Below are positions 1 to 12,661 of a DNA stretch of 64,000 nt, one piece after another. How positions within the stretch are numbered: position 1 is the first letter of the stretch; every line of letters begins with the position of its first letter. The position numbers and the translations under genes are program-made. This DNA is from Hygrocybe punicea (Eukaryota; Basidiomycota; Agaricomycetes; Agaricales; Hygrophoraceae), in assembly GCA_963556145.1 (NCBI GenBank), contig OY744468.1, positions 6,386,001-6,450,000 of the forward strand, read 5' to 3'. The notes beneath the pieces are model-generated. The model saw only the letters and a program-made list of their open reading frames with translations, had not been told where the DNA came from and did not search any database.

Positions 1-617
1 TGGTTTGGGCAAACGTACATCGAACCACTGAGTAAGATGGGCGAATGGCGTGTGTTTCTAGTTGGTGGAAAGGTCGTGTATACGGTGCACACCCTGTACA
101 ACAAGGAAAGCAAGTCCTGGAAGTGGGATATCGTCTCAAGTTTCTATACCTTGGATGAGTTAAGGTGAGTGCCCTTCATTTTCACTTGTCATATCATATG
201 CATGATTGTCTTAACTTTGTCAGAATATTTCAAACGCAGGGGACTCTATTGAAGACGGTGGCGTGCAATCCGGACAGGGGCGCCATTTCTATTCGAGAGC
301 AAGGCAGAAACGAGTTCTTCGACTTTGTCCAAAAGACCTACGAAGGGCTTTATGCGATAGAGTCCAATATGGTTGGTGGAAAACCATCGATGAGTGTTTT
401 TTGCCGTATGGACATATCGCTCATTGTGGATTCCAAAACGGATACTGTGTCCTATTTCGTGAACGAGGTGGAACGTTATCACACATGCAGACTCTGGTCG
501 AACATGAAGTCAGGTCCGAAATCCATTCGAGCACCCATTGGCTCATTAGCAGACACTTTTGCAGGGGTTTTCTATAAATGGTTGATTGACATCAAAGGTC
601 CATACTCATATTTGTAA
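1..617 (+). CDS. Unrecognised fungal protein, C-terminal part (5' end outside window)
   Basis: Two exons can be joined, 1-164 and 224-617, around a 59-nt intron that starts GTGAGT and ends CAG. The frame is open from base 1, so the start lies upstream of the window. The visible part is about 185 residues and ends in KGPYSYL. It contains a motif of the form CRMDIS, about 15 residues, then YFVNEVER. This loosely resembles the R-x-D and N-E pair near the active site of ATP-grasp-like proteins, but that is only a resemblance. No signal peptide or membrane segment is visible. The next gene lies on the other strand and ends 88 nt away, so the two are convergent. The exon structure is fairly safe; the function is unknown. 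Confidence 0.55.
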
Positions 618-704
618 TATTATCTGTACAGTCAATGGATCGGTTCGCGTTTATTTCACAAAACAGACATAAGATACAAATATAAATGATGCTAAGTGGA
701 GCAA

Positions 705-2752
705 TCATTTCGGCACTCCCAAGACCATGACCCATTGCACATTGAGTGAAATGCTCTTCATCATGTCATCTACACGCTTGAATGTATTGATGGTGTGTCC
801 AACAACGACACAGGATCCTGCAGGGATATTGTGCGGGAAGATGGGTAGTTGCTGGAGCGATATGAGAGTGGATGTGAAGTCCGCTTTGACTTTGCGTGCA
901 TCATAGATGGGCACTGACAACACATACTCAAGATATCAATTTATATTAGACGACCGGATGCTTACCAATATCGTAAAATGATAGAGCGGCCTTATGATAA
1001 GATGGAGTGGGTCGACGAGTGAATGGACTAAGTTGTACATTTTTGGATGTCGATGCCTCTATGAAAATTGATTAGGAATTACAACTAAAAATGATTAATG
1101 CACAAACTGGGAGATGTATCCATTCCACTTGCTGTGGTCATTGAGAAGGACACATAGTCCTTATACAGTTGGGCCCGAAATTCGGACTCGCGAATCACCA
1201 TTCCAATAGCACCGACATATCGCTCCCATTCCCCTTGAAGTAGTGCACCCTGTATAACCTTGACCGGCTTTGTATTGCCACCAATCTTGGGCTCATCGAG
1301 AAAGCAGGACTCCACTATGATGACCGATGTAAAGATCGTCGGCATTCCACCTCCGACTGCATGAAAGAAGTTGCAACCAAATGCACCAGTGGAGATATGG
1401 GCAGGGTTATCACGAGAGAGATTAGAGTACCTCCCAGATCTATCAAATGTAATGGCGGAAACCAATAACCTATATTATATCCAATGAATCGACCAAATTG
1501 ACCTCAAATTGCTGTTCAAATAACGTACTTTCTGTTGATCTTGTAGATGTCAGTGATGATATCACTGAACTGTGGGTTTCCATTCCCAATTGCACTGGAC
1601 CAGGATACCATTGCTGCTGCCCTGAATGGTTATGAGTAAATGACAAGGGTATAAATGCAATTGCATACTTGATATTGACACAGTCTTGGTAGGTGTCAAC
1701 AAGTTGAGGATCCCTCGTGCCAATATCGGACTCATCAACGTTCGGAGATGGTAAGCTAGATTCACGACATCTACATCAAACACCACGGTGTAATAAGATC
1801 CAACACACCTGGTGATCTGTGTCAGTGCATAGGTCAGATCTCCTTCATCGCCACTGGAGCCTTTATCATCGTCGGTATCATCGAGCATGATGGCCTTCGT
1901 GGACTTCGACTTCTTGGATGGAGTATTAGAAACGTTGTTACAATTAATGAATGAGAATATTCATATCGGCATGTAAAATACACACGAAATTGGCTTATCG
2001 GGGTTCTTCATCAAGGCTACTTTGCGACGATGCCTAAACAGTCAAACGATTTGTTTGAACAAATGGATATGTCTATGATAACCGAACAACTCACTTAGAA
2101 CCGTAATCCTCTTCCTCTTCCTCTTCCTCCTCTTCCTCACCATCTCGTGATTGATTAGATGCAGCTTTCAATTTCTTGGCGGGGGAAGGCGTTTTACTAT
2201 AGATAACCTGTCAATGATGAGACAATACCTATGAAAAATATTTACACATTGTCGTCATTGTCGGTGACATTGGGAGATGACATTTGACGTTTCTTTCCAC
2301 TGTAACAGATTGATATCATGGTGGATATATTTGATATTGAAATACTAACACGTCTTTAACGTTGCGAAACTTGACGGAATGCCTAGGAGGATATTGATAT
2401 TTGTTAACTCATATTGGATAACAATGATATGTGATTATAGATACCTTGTGAGCGTTGACGGTGCCATTACACTGCCAGTGCTTTGAATACTGACAGCATC
2501 ATCATTAGCATCGGACAAAGCCACACTGTCCATTGGTCAAAAATAGATAACGATTAAAACGATGACACATACATATCATCATCAGCCCAAGTCTTGATGA
2601 CCTTCTTCCGCTTCTCGATTGTTGCAGAAGGCCGTCTTTAGTGCATGCAATAGAAACTTCAGTTATACCGAGTAAAATAGGGATGCATACATGGTGGCCT
2701 TGGATTTTGCTTTCGAGTTTGATTTCGTGGCGGTGGACTTCTTGGGAGGCAT
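705..2752 (-). CDS. 'A' gene, copy 1: multi-exon nuclear-type protein of unknown function
   Basis: I could build a 13-exon model with consistent phase from ATG at 2752 to TGA at 705, giving about 467 residues. Exons are 2691-2752, 2573-2635, 2445-2525, 2350-2382, 2248-2299, 2095-2207, 1982-2033, 1809-1912, 1669-1755, 1529-1621, 1108-1469, 966-1058 and 705-913. The donor at 1107 is weak (GTTTGT). The N-terminal third is lysine/serine rich (starts MPPKKSTATKS), followed by an acidic run of about ten glutamates near residue 130. The C-terminal 70 residues start VPIYDARK and end in NVQWVMVLGVPK. The same domain closes the gene at 10152-12661. Charged low-complexity segments suggest a nuclear protein (inference). 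It is transcribed away from the gene at 3490. I recall similar hypothetical proteins in mushroom genomes but know no function. Confidence 0.7.
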
Positions 2753-3489
2753 TGGAGAGCGGTAAAAATTGATGGAATAGTGGATATCATCTCCACTCAC
2801 GCTTTAAATCACTCAAAAACAATAAGCTATGAATTTAAGATGAATCGGTGAATCCAAAACTTCAACAATAACATCAGAGGATCCACCATTGGCACATGCT
2901 CATATACCAAACGAGGCTTCTTGGGCCATGTACTCCATGCAAAGCGCAAAGGTATGCATGAAAAATGGATGACTGTCCACATGATATTCGCCACAAGTTT
3001 ATACTGGTAGATTTCATGAATTGTTGACAAATTCAATTAAAGTTAGGAATGGAGACTAAACAAAAAGGGGTATTCATAAAACAAAAATGCATAATGCCAA
3101 ATTAAGAAACATGGGGTATACTAACAGATATTGATGCATAATGGATAGGGGCTAATTTTAATGCTGTGCACACATATACTGTGATGCAGAATTAATGCGG
3201 AAAAGCTGGAGTACATGCTTGACTATACCATATCCAAACCAGACAGCTGACAACCAACATTATGTGGTGCATTTGAAAGACATGGAAAGGATCCGTATTA
3301 TGCAAAATGACGCAAACTTCAATATTGAAGAATGCAATACAAAAACAAAAGCAAAACGGATCCTGAAAGCTATCATCACATGGACATCAAAAGCCAATAT
3401 GGATATGATCGGTGATGGCGGAAGATATAATCCATGAAGTGGACGAAATTGTGCCACGCAATATACATCTCACCACTGCTTTGTACGTG
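2753..3489. promoter_or_regulatory. Shared intergenic region between divergent A and B genes, copy 1
   Basis: These 737 nt separate the start codon of the A gene (minus) from that of the B gene (plus), so both promoters should lie here. The stretch is AT-rich. Short open frames exist on both strands, but none has splice or protein support. I see no clear TATA box or operator. The equivalent region of the second copy (12662-13646) shows no similarity I could recognise by eye. Confidence 0.4.
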
Positions 3490-4670
3490 ATGGACAACTA
3501 TTACAACTTCAAGGGTGCATGTTAGCAATATCCACCATATATATACTGGCTAGTATTTGACACCAAATTGACAGCTGAACATCTGCAGGAAATCATATCT
3601 GCACGCTTAGACGATGATGAAAGTCAGCTTGCGAAGGCCACAAACGTAAGTCATTGGATTTGAAAAGGTATATCATATTGACCGCATTGCCAGATTGCAA
3701 ATGTCAATATTGTGCATGTTGACTCTCCAAATTGCTGGAAGTTTACACTTCCAACCAATGATGAATCCGAACATCAAGAATTGGTATTAAGTTTGCAAGC
3801 GATTTTGGTGGCGAAAGATCTTCCACCCATAACAACCAGGTATGTGCTAAATTCGTATCAATTCCTTGAATACCATTCTGATGAATCACTGCAATAGTCA
3901 ACCAGAACGCCGAACGCCCTTCATACGTCAAAGCATAGTCGTAACTGGCCTTGATACAACGGGCTTTCAATCCTATATCGATAACCTTCGGATTCTGCAC
4001 CAGAAACTGGCTCGTCAATTTCCTGACAATGCAATGCAAGCTTTTACGCCTTCTACATACATGGATTACATGGCACTCGCAATAGGAACCCGATATTTCA
4101 CTGATCGCCGACATGACAACACTTCTTCTCACATTCCATTCGAGTATGTCATCGATCCAAAAGGCATATTAACCTCACTTGCGAATTCCCGCTACTTTCA
4201 TGGCCAGGACAATTGCGTACTTTATTACAAGTTGAAGTCTGATAGAAATCGACATTGGTGAGTGACGATGAATTGGGATCACATCCCTACTGATGGAAAT
4301 ATTTATTAGCTTCATTCCAACAAACCCAACTTGCTTTAGAATCGGTGATATAGTGGAGGTTCAGTTTACAATATCGGCAGTTCCGGTAAAGAAGGATAAA
4401 TTCAAGATGATTCTGAATCTACGGTCATTGGCACTGGTAGACAGTGACTTCACAGAGGTAACACTTTAATACATCAAGAATTAAACGAATACTGATGTAT
4501 ATTCTCAGGAAGCAACTATGATTCGCAACAAGACAGCTTTGCCTACACCAACTACACAGCCCAGAATAGCCATCAAACGGCATGTTGGGTATGTGGAAGA
4601 GGGTAATGATGCAGAGGGTGTTGTGGAAACAAGGCGACGCTTCTATAATATGAATATAGACCGATGCTAA
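3490..4670 (+). CDS. 'B' gene, copy 1: unrecognised basidiomycete protein
   Basis: Six exons join with correct phase: 3490-3520, 3575-3645, 3694-3839, 3898-4257, 4310-4457 and 4509-4670, giving 305 residues from ATG (MDNYYNFKGAS) to TAA. Introns are 48-58 nt with GT-AG ends. The start is chosen because the second copy begins in the same way (MDQHYDLQGAS) with the same first intron position. Landmarks are a DLPP motif near residue 80, then IDPKGIL and YFHGQDN near residue 190, then FRIGDIVEVQF in exon 5, and a basic segment ending in IKRHVGY in exon 6. There is no signal peptide or membrane helix. Proteins with this 'GDIVEVQ' ending are familiar as hypothetical proteins in Agaricomycetes, but I know no function. 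A foldback element sits 40 nt after the stop. Confidence 0.78.
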
Positions 4671-4710
4671 TGTATAATATTGTATGTGTACTCAACCCGT
4701 TGATATGTTA

Positions 4711-5231
4711 CAGCTGTTTTGCTATCTGATGGCAGCAACTGCACCTTTTTGAATCAATTGAGAAATTTGGACTTGGTAGAATTTTGGGTGCTGTGTTTTG
4801 TATCTCATGAAATACTATTTGGATTAAGATGGTTATACAGGGAAAGTTGTACTATGTCTTGAGGACTATCTACGCCTGTAATTACATTTGAACAATATTT
4901 AGGATATAGTGAGTTGTTGATGAAATAAAAGGTAGACCAGTACTTTTTGACGCCCAAAATGATACTGTCAAATTATGACATTGAAAGAGCTCATATGAAG
5001 AAGACTAGAGAGAGAAGGTTGTTCATCTTTTCAAGGCCTAGAAGTACATATACCATATTCTTCTCTATTTTTGTCCTTTGAGCCGTCATTGCATCTGTAC
5101 TATGTTTGTCTGTCACTAGGCTCGAAATACAACCAGAATCATAAACTGTATAACCATCTTGATCCAAGCAGTATTTCATGAGATACAAAACACAGCACCC
5201 AAAATTCTACCAAGTCCAAATTTCTCAATGT
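4711..5231. repeat. Foldback (palindromic) element, internally shortened copy
   Basis: The left end is CAGCTGTTTT preceded by TA, identical in its first ten bases to the complete element at 27346-28135. The left arm (about 4711-5090) follows that element closely. The right arm survives only from about 5150 to 5231 and lacks the terminal bases, so part of the right arm and the right end are deleted. There is no coding capacity. It sits directly behind the B gene stop codon, possibly in its 3' untranslated region. Confidence 0.8.
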
Positions 5232-6534
5232 GCCTTTTTGCTGAAAAGATGAGAATGAGCTATTGAAAATCCATTATCTACCTATAATCCAGATTTAATG
5301 TTTGCATATTCTCTTTGTATCACCACTGGATAGCTAACTATATCCAATGTTCAATGTGTACTGATCACATATGACAATAGTAACCTGAATATATTGACCG
5401 AACACATTGACCGAACACACCGAACATGTCCAATATGTTCGGTTTGTGGTCCATGAAACTGAATTACAATTCATTGTACAAATTCAATCAAACTACCTTT
5501 ACTTCGCATATGTGATGCATAACCTTTTGTTCAAAGACGTGTCATATTAACTGGACGAAATCTGCAGGTACAACAAGCATATTTACTCCTTTATATCTAA
5601 ATTGATGACGAAATTCACTGCTGTACTGAGAAGCCTATGTTGCTATGTTCCTGCATTGATACCATTGGATTGTATCTTGGCCCAACCTTCACTTCTTCCC
5701 ATCCTGCCATAAATATGATGCTTTGCTATTTAATAATTGCTTTCCAATCATATTATTTTGTTCTGGCATGATTGGAGCTTCTCTTGAACTAATTATGTTC
5801 CTTGTCCTTGTGTCTGGATCTCGAATCATTATGCAGTTGACTGCATTTATTGTACTATTTTCGTGTCCTTTGATGAAACATCAACAAATTATACACCTCA
5901 CCCTTATGAGCCCATTCAATGAATACATTGAAACAGCATCTGGGGTACCAATGTGTGAACTCCATAGTTTTTCAATGTTGATAGCTCTGCTTGCACTTTC
6001 TCTGCTTCAATATGGGATGTCAAATATGGCACATAATGCACATCCAACAACTGTCCAGACTTTTATTTCTGCTATTATTTGTGCAATTGCAATGCCCCGG
6101 ATTCAGGTAGGGACATCTGCAAAACACTTTGTGCCGAAAAATGATGAACCCGCCGGTTAAACCAGTGTTAAACCTGTTCCTTGTGATTCCAATGTACATA
6201 GCTGTTATATGTATCTGTAAACAAAGATATCATATCTGGTTCATTCAGTCTATATTGCACTGGCAATTCCTCAGAATACAGCAGGGATACTAGTTGGACA
6301 ATACAGAACTCTCAGTACTGTTCAGACAGGTTTTCAACTCATCCATATGTCATAATGCACATTACACCAACAAAGAATACGATTATTGTCATGAAGTCGA
6401 CTTAGCAGTGGACTACACTTTCCCAACTTGGCACCTTTGATCTGGTGACCTTATTGTTCTTGCTCATTTGAGACAACAAATTCTCACAGTTACAAAGTCA
6501 GCAGTCACACGGTTTCAAATTTATTCACAGGGCT
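5232..6534. other. AT-rich stretch without a supported gene
   Basis: I find no spliceable conserved frame here. A 145-codon open frame at 5723-6160 encodes a leucine/isoleucine-rich product, but it has no ATG at its start and no recognisable family. Around 5395-5450 the motif 'ttgaccgaacacac' and variants recur two or three times. The right part leads into the Helitron-type fragment. Confidence 0.4.
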
Positions 6535-8046
6535 TCAAAATTGTTCCCACAGTTTGCAACAATTGTTCCCACGGCTTGGCAAATTAGAGTCTGACCCTGA
6601 GTTGAAAAATCCACCATATAGAACGATTCCCTTATAGGGACTCGTAACAGCACACCCTGACTCCTCAAACTTACTAGGCATTGAGTCTTTGCAAAAATCT
6701 GAAACTACTCTATGTGAAAGTTCTGAAGAAAGAGGTGGGGGAGGGAAAGCATCCTGGAGTGTTTTCTTGGCAGCATAAGATGCTCGTTTTCTCTCACAAC
6801 GTTCAAGCAACTTCTGTTTAGATAATATCATAGGTTTGCTGTTGTGTTGCTGTTTTTTCTTTTTTGGACTTAACTCCACAGAGAATACACTGATGTGTTC
6901 ACTGCAATTAGGACAATCATGATTATCAAAGTATGAGGGCAATAGTTTCTTTTGTACATGAGAACCAATTGAAATATGATGCAGGTGAGCAATTTTATAG
7001 GCCATCTTAACTGGAATGTGTGGAATTATATTCAATAATGGTACATTTGAATACACAAAGTTTTGTTCAATGGGATAAGATACCTTTCCTGAATTATGAA
7101 CATGATCAACAAAAAGAAAAACATTGTCTGAATTCACATCATTTGATCTATCTTGTATAAATGGTAGAACCACATCAGCAGGGAATAGGTGTGACCTGCC
7201 TCCACCAACAGGATATTTGAATCTTGCTCTAGTATCCATTATTGTAGCATGTTCATGTACATGGGAGGGAAAATGAGATTGAGATTTGTAGATCTTCAAA
7301 TGTGACTGGTGGGATGTCATGTACAATAGATTGCCATTGGGGATTAAGAACCACCCACAGACAGATAAGAGATCATTGGCAATAAATAGCCAGCGTAAAT
7401 TAAGGTTACCAGGAAGTTGAATGCCATTCATGTGAAAAGTTGTCAGAGTTGAGGGGTCTAGTGCAGCTTTCCGAGCAAGCTTACGAAGGATTGAAATCCT
7501 GAAAGGCAAATAGGATCTGTCAACCAATGCACGAAAGTCGTGACAGGATATCATGTGTTGTTGCAACATGAGCAATAGAGTATGACATTTTTGAGCAACA
7601 TTCTGCTCAGGTATCACATAAAACTGAAGTGACCATACAAATAAATGTGCATAGATCTGGTGCTGATTCAAATATGTCAGTATCTTGAAGGCAAAGTTAG
7701 TCAGACATGCCTTGAAATCAACCACCATATGAATGATATAATGTAGCAGAGAGTAATACATATTCACATCATGCAGGGCTATTTGTCTAACTTGGCTTAC
7801 AACATTAGAGTAGGGACGGACAGGTACATCAGCAAGAGACAACACATATGTAGAGTTCAATGTCAGGGCTTGAGAGTAAAGTGACATGTATAGCATAGAC
7901 ATAAATTGAACTCCCCCAGACGCAGACATTTGATAGACAGTAGACACATATGACAACAGACACCCGCAATGGGCAAAGGACATGTGCGAGATGCACCAAG
8001 ACATTCCCAGTGGGAAAAGATTACCGCAATAGTGGTGATGTTGCAT
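6535..8046 (-). pseudogene. Helitron-type N-terminal fragment (solo)
   Basis: A single open frame of 503 codons. The segment ending ...SDFCKDSMPSKFEESGCAV has the layout of the region just before the DUF6570 domain in basidiomycete Helitron proteins: a basic KQKLLERCERKR stretch, a PPPPL patch, then a zinc-type Cys motif. The decayed Helitron at 20286 in this window shows the same order (RKAEEAYEDRKN, then GVCAICARE). After the first cysteine the frame runs into unrelated sequence and stops, so DUF6570, the HUH nuclease and the helicase are missing. A segment near the middle of the frame, KLARKAALDPSTL, followed by many histidines, looks lineage specific. It is probably a truncated mobile-element relic rather than a host gene; whether it is expressed cannot be judged. 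Confidence 0.55.
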
Positions 8047-8761
8047 CTGAGAGGCAGTAACGGAGGTGGAAACCTAGATAACATTGAGACAGAGGAAGCG
8101 AAGACTAACAATTCACTCACAGCGAAGACAGACTCTGCTGATTGCAGAATAGTATTTCCATCATATGCTCGACAGATGGGCATAAGGGAATATCGTGTCT
8201 GAGTGGAATACTAGAACACACATGAAACTAACTAAGAGCAAAGACATAGATGTCACTTACAGTCGCAGAAGATTTCACTGGTAGCATAATATATTCACGG
8301 CATGTAGAACATTCCCCTGGAGACAACCGCGGGGTCGCAGGGGAAAACTAAAACAAATGTAGAAAGAGGAATGCCATACCAATAAGACATGACTCACAGC
8401 CAAAGTGGAATTGCCTGGTAGTGCAGTCGCATTTCCGCTGTAGCTCAAAAGTCAACTACACAGACGTAACAGAGAAGAAAAGGTACCACTTAGGCAAAGC
8501 ACCGGCAAGATGACTGGGTAAAAGACATATGCCAGATGGCACCAAGATTTTCAACAAGAAGAGAGCACATATAGAGACTAGAATACTCCAGAGATAACGG
8601 AATGCTTGCATTGCGCACTGTGGTGATAACTTGAACTCGGTCGCAAAAAATGTCGCAAAAGATGATTCAAATCAAACTCCGAAAAGACAGCACACTGACG
8701 AAAACACACGGCGACGATGGATATCGATGGCATAGCCTCCTCGCTCTAACCCCCTTCACCC
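8047..8761. other. No supported gene; possible upstream part of the Helitron-type fragment
   Basis: Short open frames on the minus strand (7863-8183) could be an upstream, frameshifted continuation of the fragment at 6535-8046, but no motif proves it. The stretch 8230-8700 contains no convincing coding frame, repeat or RNA gene. Confidence 0.3.
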
Positions 8762-9417
8762 ATGCCTCCTGCTCCCACTTCTATCCACGATGACGGCAAC
8801 GGTTACTGGAGCTGGGATTCAAAGTCGTTCACGGTTGTGCTTCGCAGGAATGACTCACTACGAGATATCGTGAGTCTCATTTAATTTCTTTTGACCTCCG
8901 GCACTAGAGCTAACCATCAACATCACAGACTAACTCCTCGACCATGATGCTGGCGCTTTCATCACCCGCGGTCTCGATGTCCCGACGCTCAACGCTGAAA
9001 CCCAAACGGCAGCAGAGTTCCTCACCCTATCCTATCACCACTCCCCCGATTTCCCTTTATTCATATCTGTCGAACCCTAAATCTCGGTATCGCAAGTCTT
9101 GCTCACCACCATCTCAGCTGGACCCTTTCTCAGACATCGACTCCTCACTTATAAGTGAAGTCTCGCCTGCCGCTAACGGAGATTTGGACAACTTCATAAC
9201 CAGCGTCGCCAGCATTGACACATTCGGTACCCCGCTTGGCCTCGGTATCTTAGGCCTGACCAACAAAGACAGTGCACCGTTTAACGGGATGGGCATTGTT
9301 GACCTGTCCCAGACAGCACCTGTCGAAAATGATGAAGGCGATTCTATCAAGCACACCGGCAATCGGCATGTCTCGTTCACCCTCATCGATGAGGTTTTCA
9401 CTACCTTTCCATTTTAG
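8762..9417 (+). CDS. Small two-exon hypothetical protein
   Basis: ATG at 8762 opens a 36-codon exon (MPPAPTSIHDDGNGYWSWD...) ending at 8869 before GTGAGT. The acceptor CAG at 8926-8928 joins in phase to an exon open until TAG at 9415-9417, giving 198 residues. The second exon first encodes a Ser/Pro/Arg-rich stretch, then a normal-looking segment containing DTFGTPLGLGILGLTNKD. I recognise no domain, signal peptide or membrane helix. In the first 120 nt of exon 2 a different frame reads more like ordinary protein (DHDAGAFITRGLDVP...). The present reading may therefore be a frame-shifted relic, or the first exon may be wrong. Confidence 0.35.
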
Positions 9418-10151
9418 CGGTGCGTGTTTTTAACTTCAGATCGATAGACACAGTCCCTCAATACGAAACGGTTAATCCAGGTCCTGATCACCAATGGAAA
9501 CCTAGAACGGGTAGACGATGGCATACACTTTGTGATCCAAACAACGAAAGACGAATGCCGGCACCGGCACCAACACCTGTACGCAGACACCAGGGGCAGT
9601 GATGGCAGCAAGGGCAGCGAAAGCACGAAGGTGATGTGCATCATTGTTCCCTCCCATTCGTGCCTTACTGACTGAGGCCTGAGGAGGCCACCAGCCCTTC
9701 GCACCACCACCACCACTAGAATGAAGATGGTGGCATCGATGATGGACCGCAAAGATGACAGCAACAACGACATGGGCCTGGTGACCCCCACTGTGTGAAG
9801 ACGTTGACGAGGGTGACGGCAGCAGTGACGGCAGCGGTGACGGCAGCAACAGCAACGAGGGTGTGACAACGAGGCGAAGGGATGGAGGTAGCATGGGTGT
9901 GGTGGGAAGCGGGTATGGGTTCCTGCATTGACATTGTATCACAACCCACAGCCAGGAGGGACGGAGTGGTGAATACGTGCCATTACCCACTTACTAGTAT
10001 TCATTGGGAGGGATATTTAGTGAAGGTTATAAACAGGTGTGTGAAAGTACACCGTCATCTCACCCGCTTGTTATACAAGAACGGCAACAATTTATTCGGC
10101 AAGGGTGCAAAAAAAGAGTACAAGACAAAAGAATTGAAAGGCAAAGATCTC
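9418..10151. other. Low-complexity stretch without a supported gene
   Basis: Between about 9590 and 9880 the sequence is rich in imperfect trinucleotide-like repeats such as 'gacggcagcagtgacggcag'. These create long but meaningless open frames on the minus strand. No gene, RNA or transposon ends are visible. Confidence 0.45.
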
Positions 10152-12661
10152 CTAGACATTCTCAACGAGAGGAGTATTGGTGAGACCAAGTAAGACCACA
10201 AATTGAATGTTGGACGAAAGGATCGACGACCCGGTACGTTCCCCAAAGTAGGTACTCAGCATGTATCCTACAGCCACCACAGCATTAGCAGGAAGGTCCC
10301 GATTGCCTTTCTTGTACAAGGGAAACTTTGAAAGATCTTGGAAGTCTTGATCCGAGAAAGAGAAAGTGCGGCCGACTTTGGAACGGCCATCGTATATCGG
10401 GACTGCAACCAGAACCGTTAGAACACCGAGGAAAAAGGAACAGTGTGAATGATACCTTTATCCTCAAATCCGCGAGACGCTGGGTAAAAAGCATTGCGCT
10501 GGCCATCAACTTTAGAACTGATCACTAAAGAGCTCGAGACAGTCATGAAAAGCCCAGATTTACTGGGAGATGCTGGAGCACTTGCAACTGCAAAGGAGAG
10601 GCAGTCTATCAGAAAGCGAAAAGAATGGGACAAAGGGTCCTTACGCTGCTTTTGGGTGAGGAAGGAAATTCCAAAACTAGATACCGTTCCAGATATGACA
10701 TGAAATTCGAATAATTGGCCCCAGAGAGAAGTGTCGCAACGCATTTCTTGAGCAAACGGAACGATCGTAACTTTACGGACAGGATACGGCGCCATCTGGG
10801 ATCCTCCAGAGCCCTCCTCAACCAGAAAACATTCAGTTACCACGCCTAGCATAACACCAACTGCATTTGTGTTTGTACCGGCCAGCTTCAAGCGACGCGA
10901 TTCCACAACAAGATATTTGGGGTGTATTCTGCTGGTGTTGACGAAACAGCCAGATCGGACAAAAACAAGACCCTTCAACACAGCACTGCAAAAAAAAACA
11001 TAAGCAGGCATATTATGAAAATGGTCGGTCAGCGTACTTCGTAGTTTCCTCAGAGAGGACCTCAACAAGACTTGAGAAAGACACTCGAGGGGAACCTACA
11101 TCACTGTGGACTGAAAAAGGTTGAACGTCACAGAAACGGCTATTACCAGTATATAAAAATCAGAACGTCGAACAATAATTACGGTGGACCTGAGAGTTGG
11201 AAGGTTTTGATAGATCTTGTATAAGCTAGGGTCCTGGAGTGCCCTGCACATCACTGCTAAACCAGGGTCGTCGTCAGGGTCCCCTTCAACATCACTAACC
11301 ACCCCCAATGAATCAGAGGCATTGCCACCGTCTCTAGGTACAATGCGCAATTCATCAGCCATCACTGATTGACAAAATGGCACTCACAATGAGGTGCCAC
11401 CAATTTTAGGCGCAGTGCCATCATGTTCAGGATCATTTCCCAAAGTGGAAGCACTGTCAGAAACATCGGCTTCAACCTTGACGACAGGACTGGATGGAGA
11501 AGCTGTGGGTGAAGCGGGAGAGATACTTCTGCAGGAAAATTCAATCAGCAAATGAAAATAAATAAATAACCAGGAAATACACTACATGGTTTTAACCGGC
11601 GGAGTGACTTCTTTATCACCAACGACATTGGTGCTCTCACTGGTAGGCTCAGCCAGCTGCTTACGAGCTTGAGAGGAAGCGGATACACGGCTTTGAAGAG
11701 TAATATTAGGCTTGCACAATATCAAAGAGTAAAATTCACCTCTCTTCCAAAATCCGAGCCTTTTCAGACATAACCTTGGCCCTGCTGCAATACATGAAAC
11801 AGTGAAAATAGAGTAATGATGGGACAGGTTACCTGGAACGAGGCCTCACAGGAAGTGGTAGGTTGTCATGGTGCTTGACTTCAGGGCTGATGAAAACAGT
11901 CAGTCAGGGTCAAAGTGCGGTCACTGGCAGGGGCCATACGCAGGCAAGAGCTCTTTACTCTCCATGGTTACTTCCTCTTGTTGCATACGTTTTCCCTTGC
12001 TGGGCATGGATTTGCCTTTCAAACTTACGGCCTTGCCTTTCTTGGTGGGGGACCTGTAAAGGGTTAGTTTTAAAGCGGCACGGTCTGAAAGATGAGTCAA
12101 ACATCAAAATCTCCTCCTCAGTGGACAAGTCTGCATCGTTATCACCACCGAAATTGATGGGAAGATTGGTACCACGCAATGCAGCATCAACCTTTGCTCT
12201 ATGAGCAAATAAGTTAAACAAATAAACAAAAAAAAAGAGAAATAGTACTAACGAAATAGAGACAGCCGGAAGCTTGTTGTAATAATTCGAACCTGGAGTA
12301 GGGATGGCAGAAGTTCGGTTTTTTTTTGCAGGAGCCACTATCCCGATGATCTCGCTGACAAAAGAAATGTAAAGAGTGTGGCGGCCAACAAAAGCCAGAA
12401 TGACAAACATATCTGAATCTGAGAGAACAATGTCGGCCTTGCGCTTTACTGACTTCCTTTGGCCAGCCCTGAAAGAGTTCAAGGCAGGGGCGAAGACAAG
12501 GGTCAAATTTAAGCGTACCGGTTTGGACTTGGAGTGGAAGACTGAGGCAGAATGACCGCCTGTTTCGCAGTTTTGGCAGAACTGATATTGTTGAACAAGA
12601 TAAGTGTGAGTTACGATGTTAGAGAAAGGTAGGTTCACCGTTTTTGGGGCGATGGAGGCAT
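10152..12661 (-). CDS. 'A' gene, copy 2: paralogue of the gene at 705-2752
   Basis: ATG at 12661 opens a 23-nt exon (MPPSPQKR) ending before GTGAAC. The next exon enters after 'tatcag' and reads SAKTAKQAVILPQSS, and a following exon gives KSVKRKADIVLSDSD, so the N-terminus is again basic. Later exons carry SRVSASSQARKQLAEPT, an acidic patch VSDVEGDPDDDPG, and DPSLYKIYQNLPTL. That last segment matches DPQLVDTYQDCVNI of copy 1. The last exon starts in VPIYDGRSK and contains NRDLPANAVVAVGYML and SSNIQFVVLLG, again matching copy 1, and stops at TAG 10152-10154. Middle exon borders between 10700 and 12100 were not all fixed. The gene is divergent from the B gene at 13647, as in copy 1. Function unknown; nuclear localisation is inferred from charge only. 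Confidence 0.62.

Noticed and set aside
5723..6160. 145-codon hydrophobic open frame on the plus strand
   Set aside because: No ATG at its beginning, leucine/isoleucine-rich composition expected from AT-rich DNA, no family resemblance, no splice context.
9502..9990. Long minus-strand frames (up to 162 codons)
   Set aside because: They lie in low-complexity sequence; translations are runs of Ser/Pro/Leu/Arg in several frames at once.
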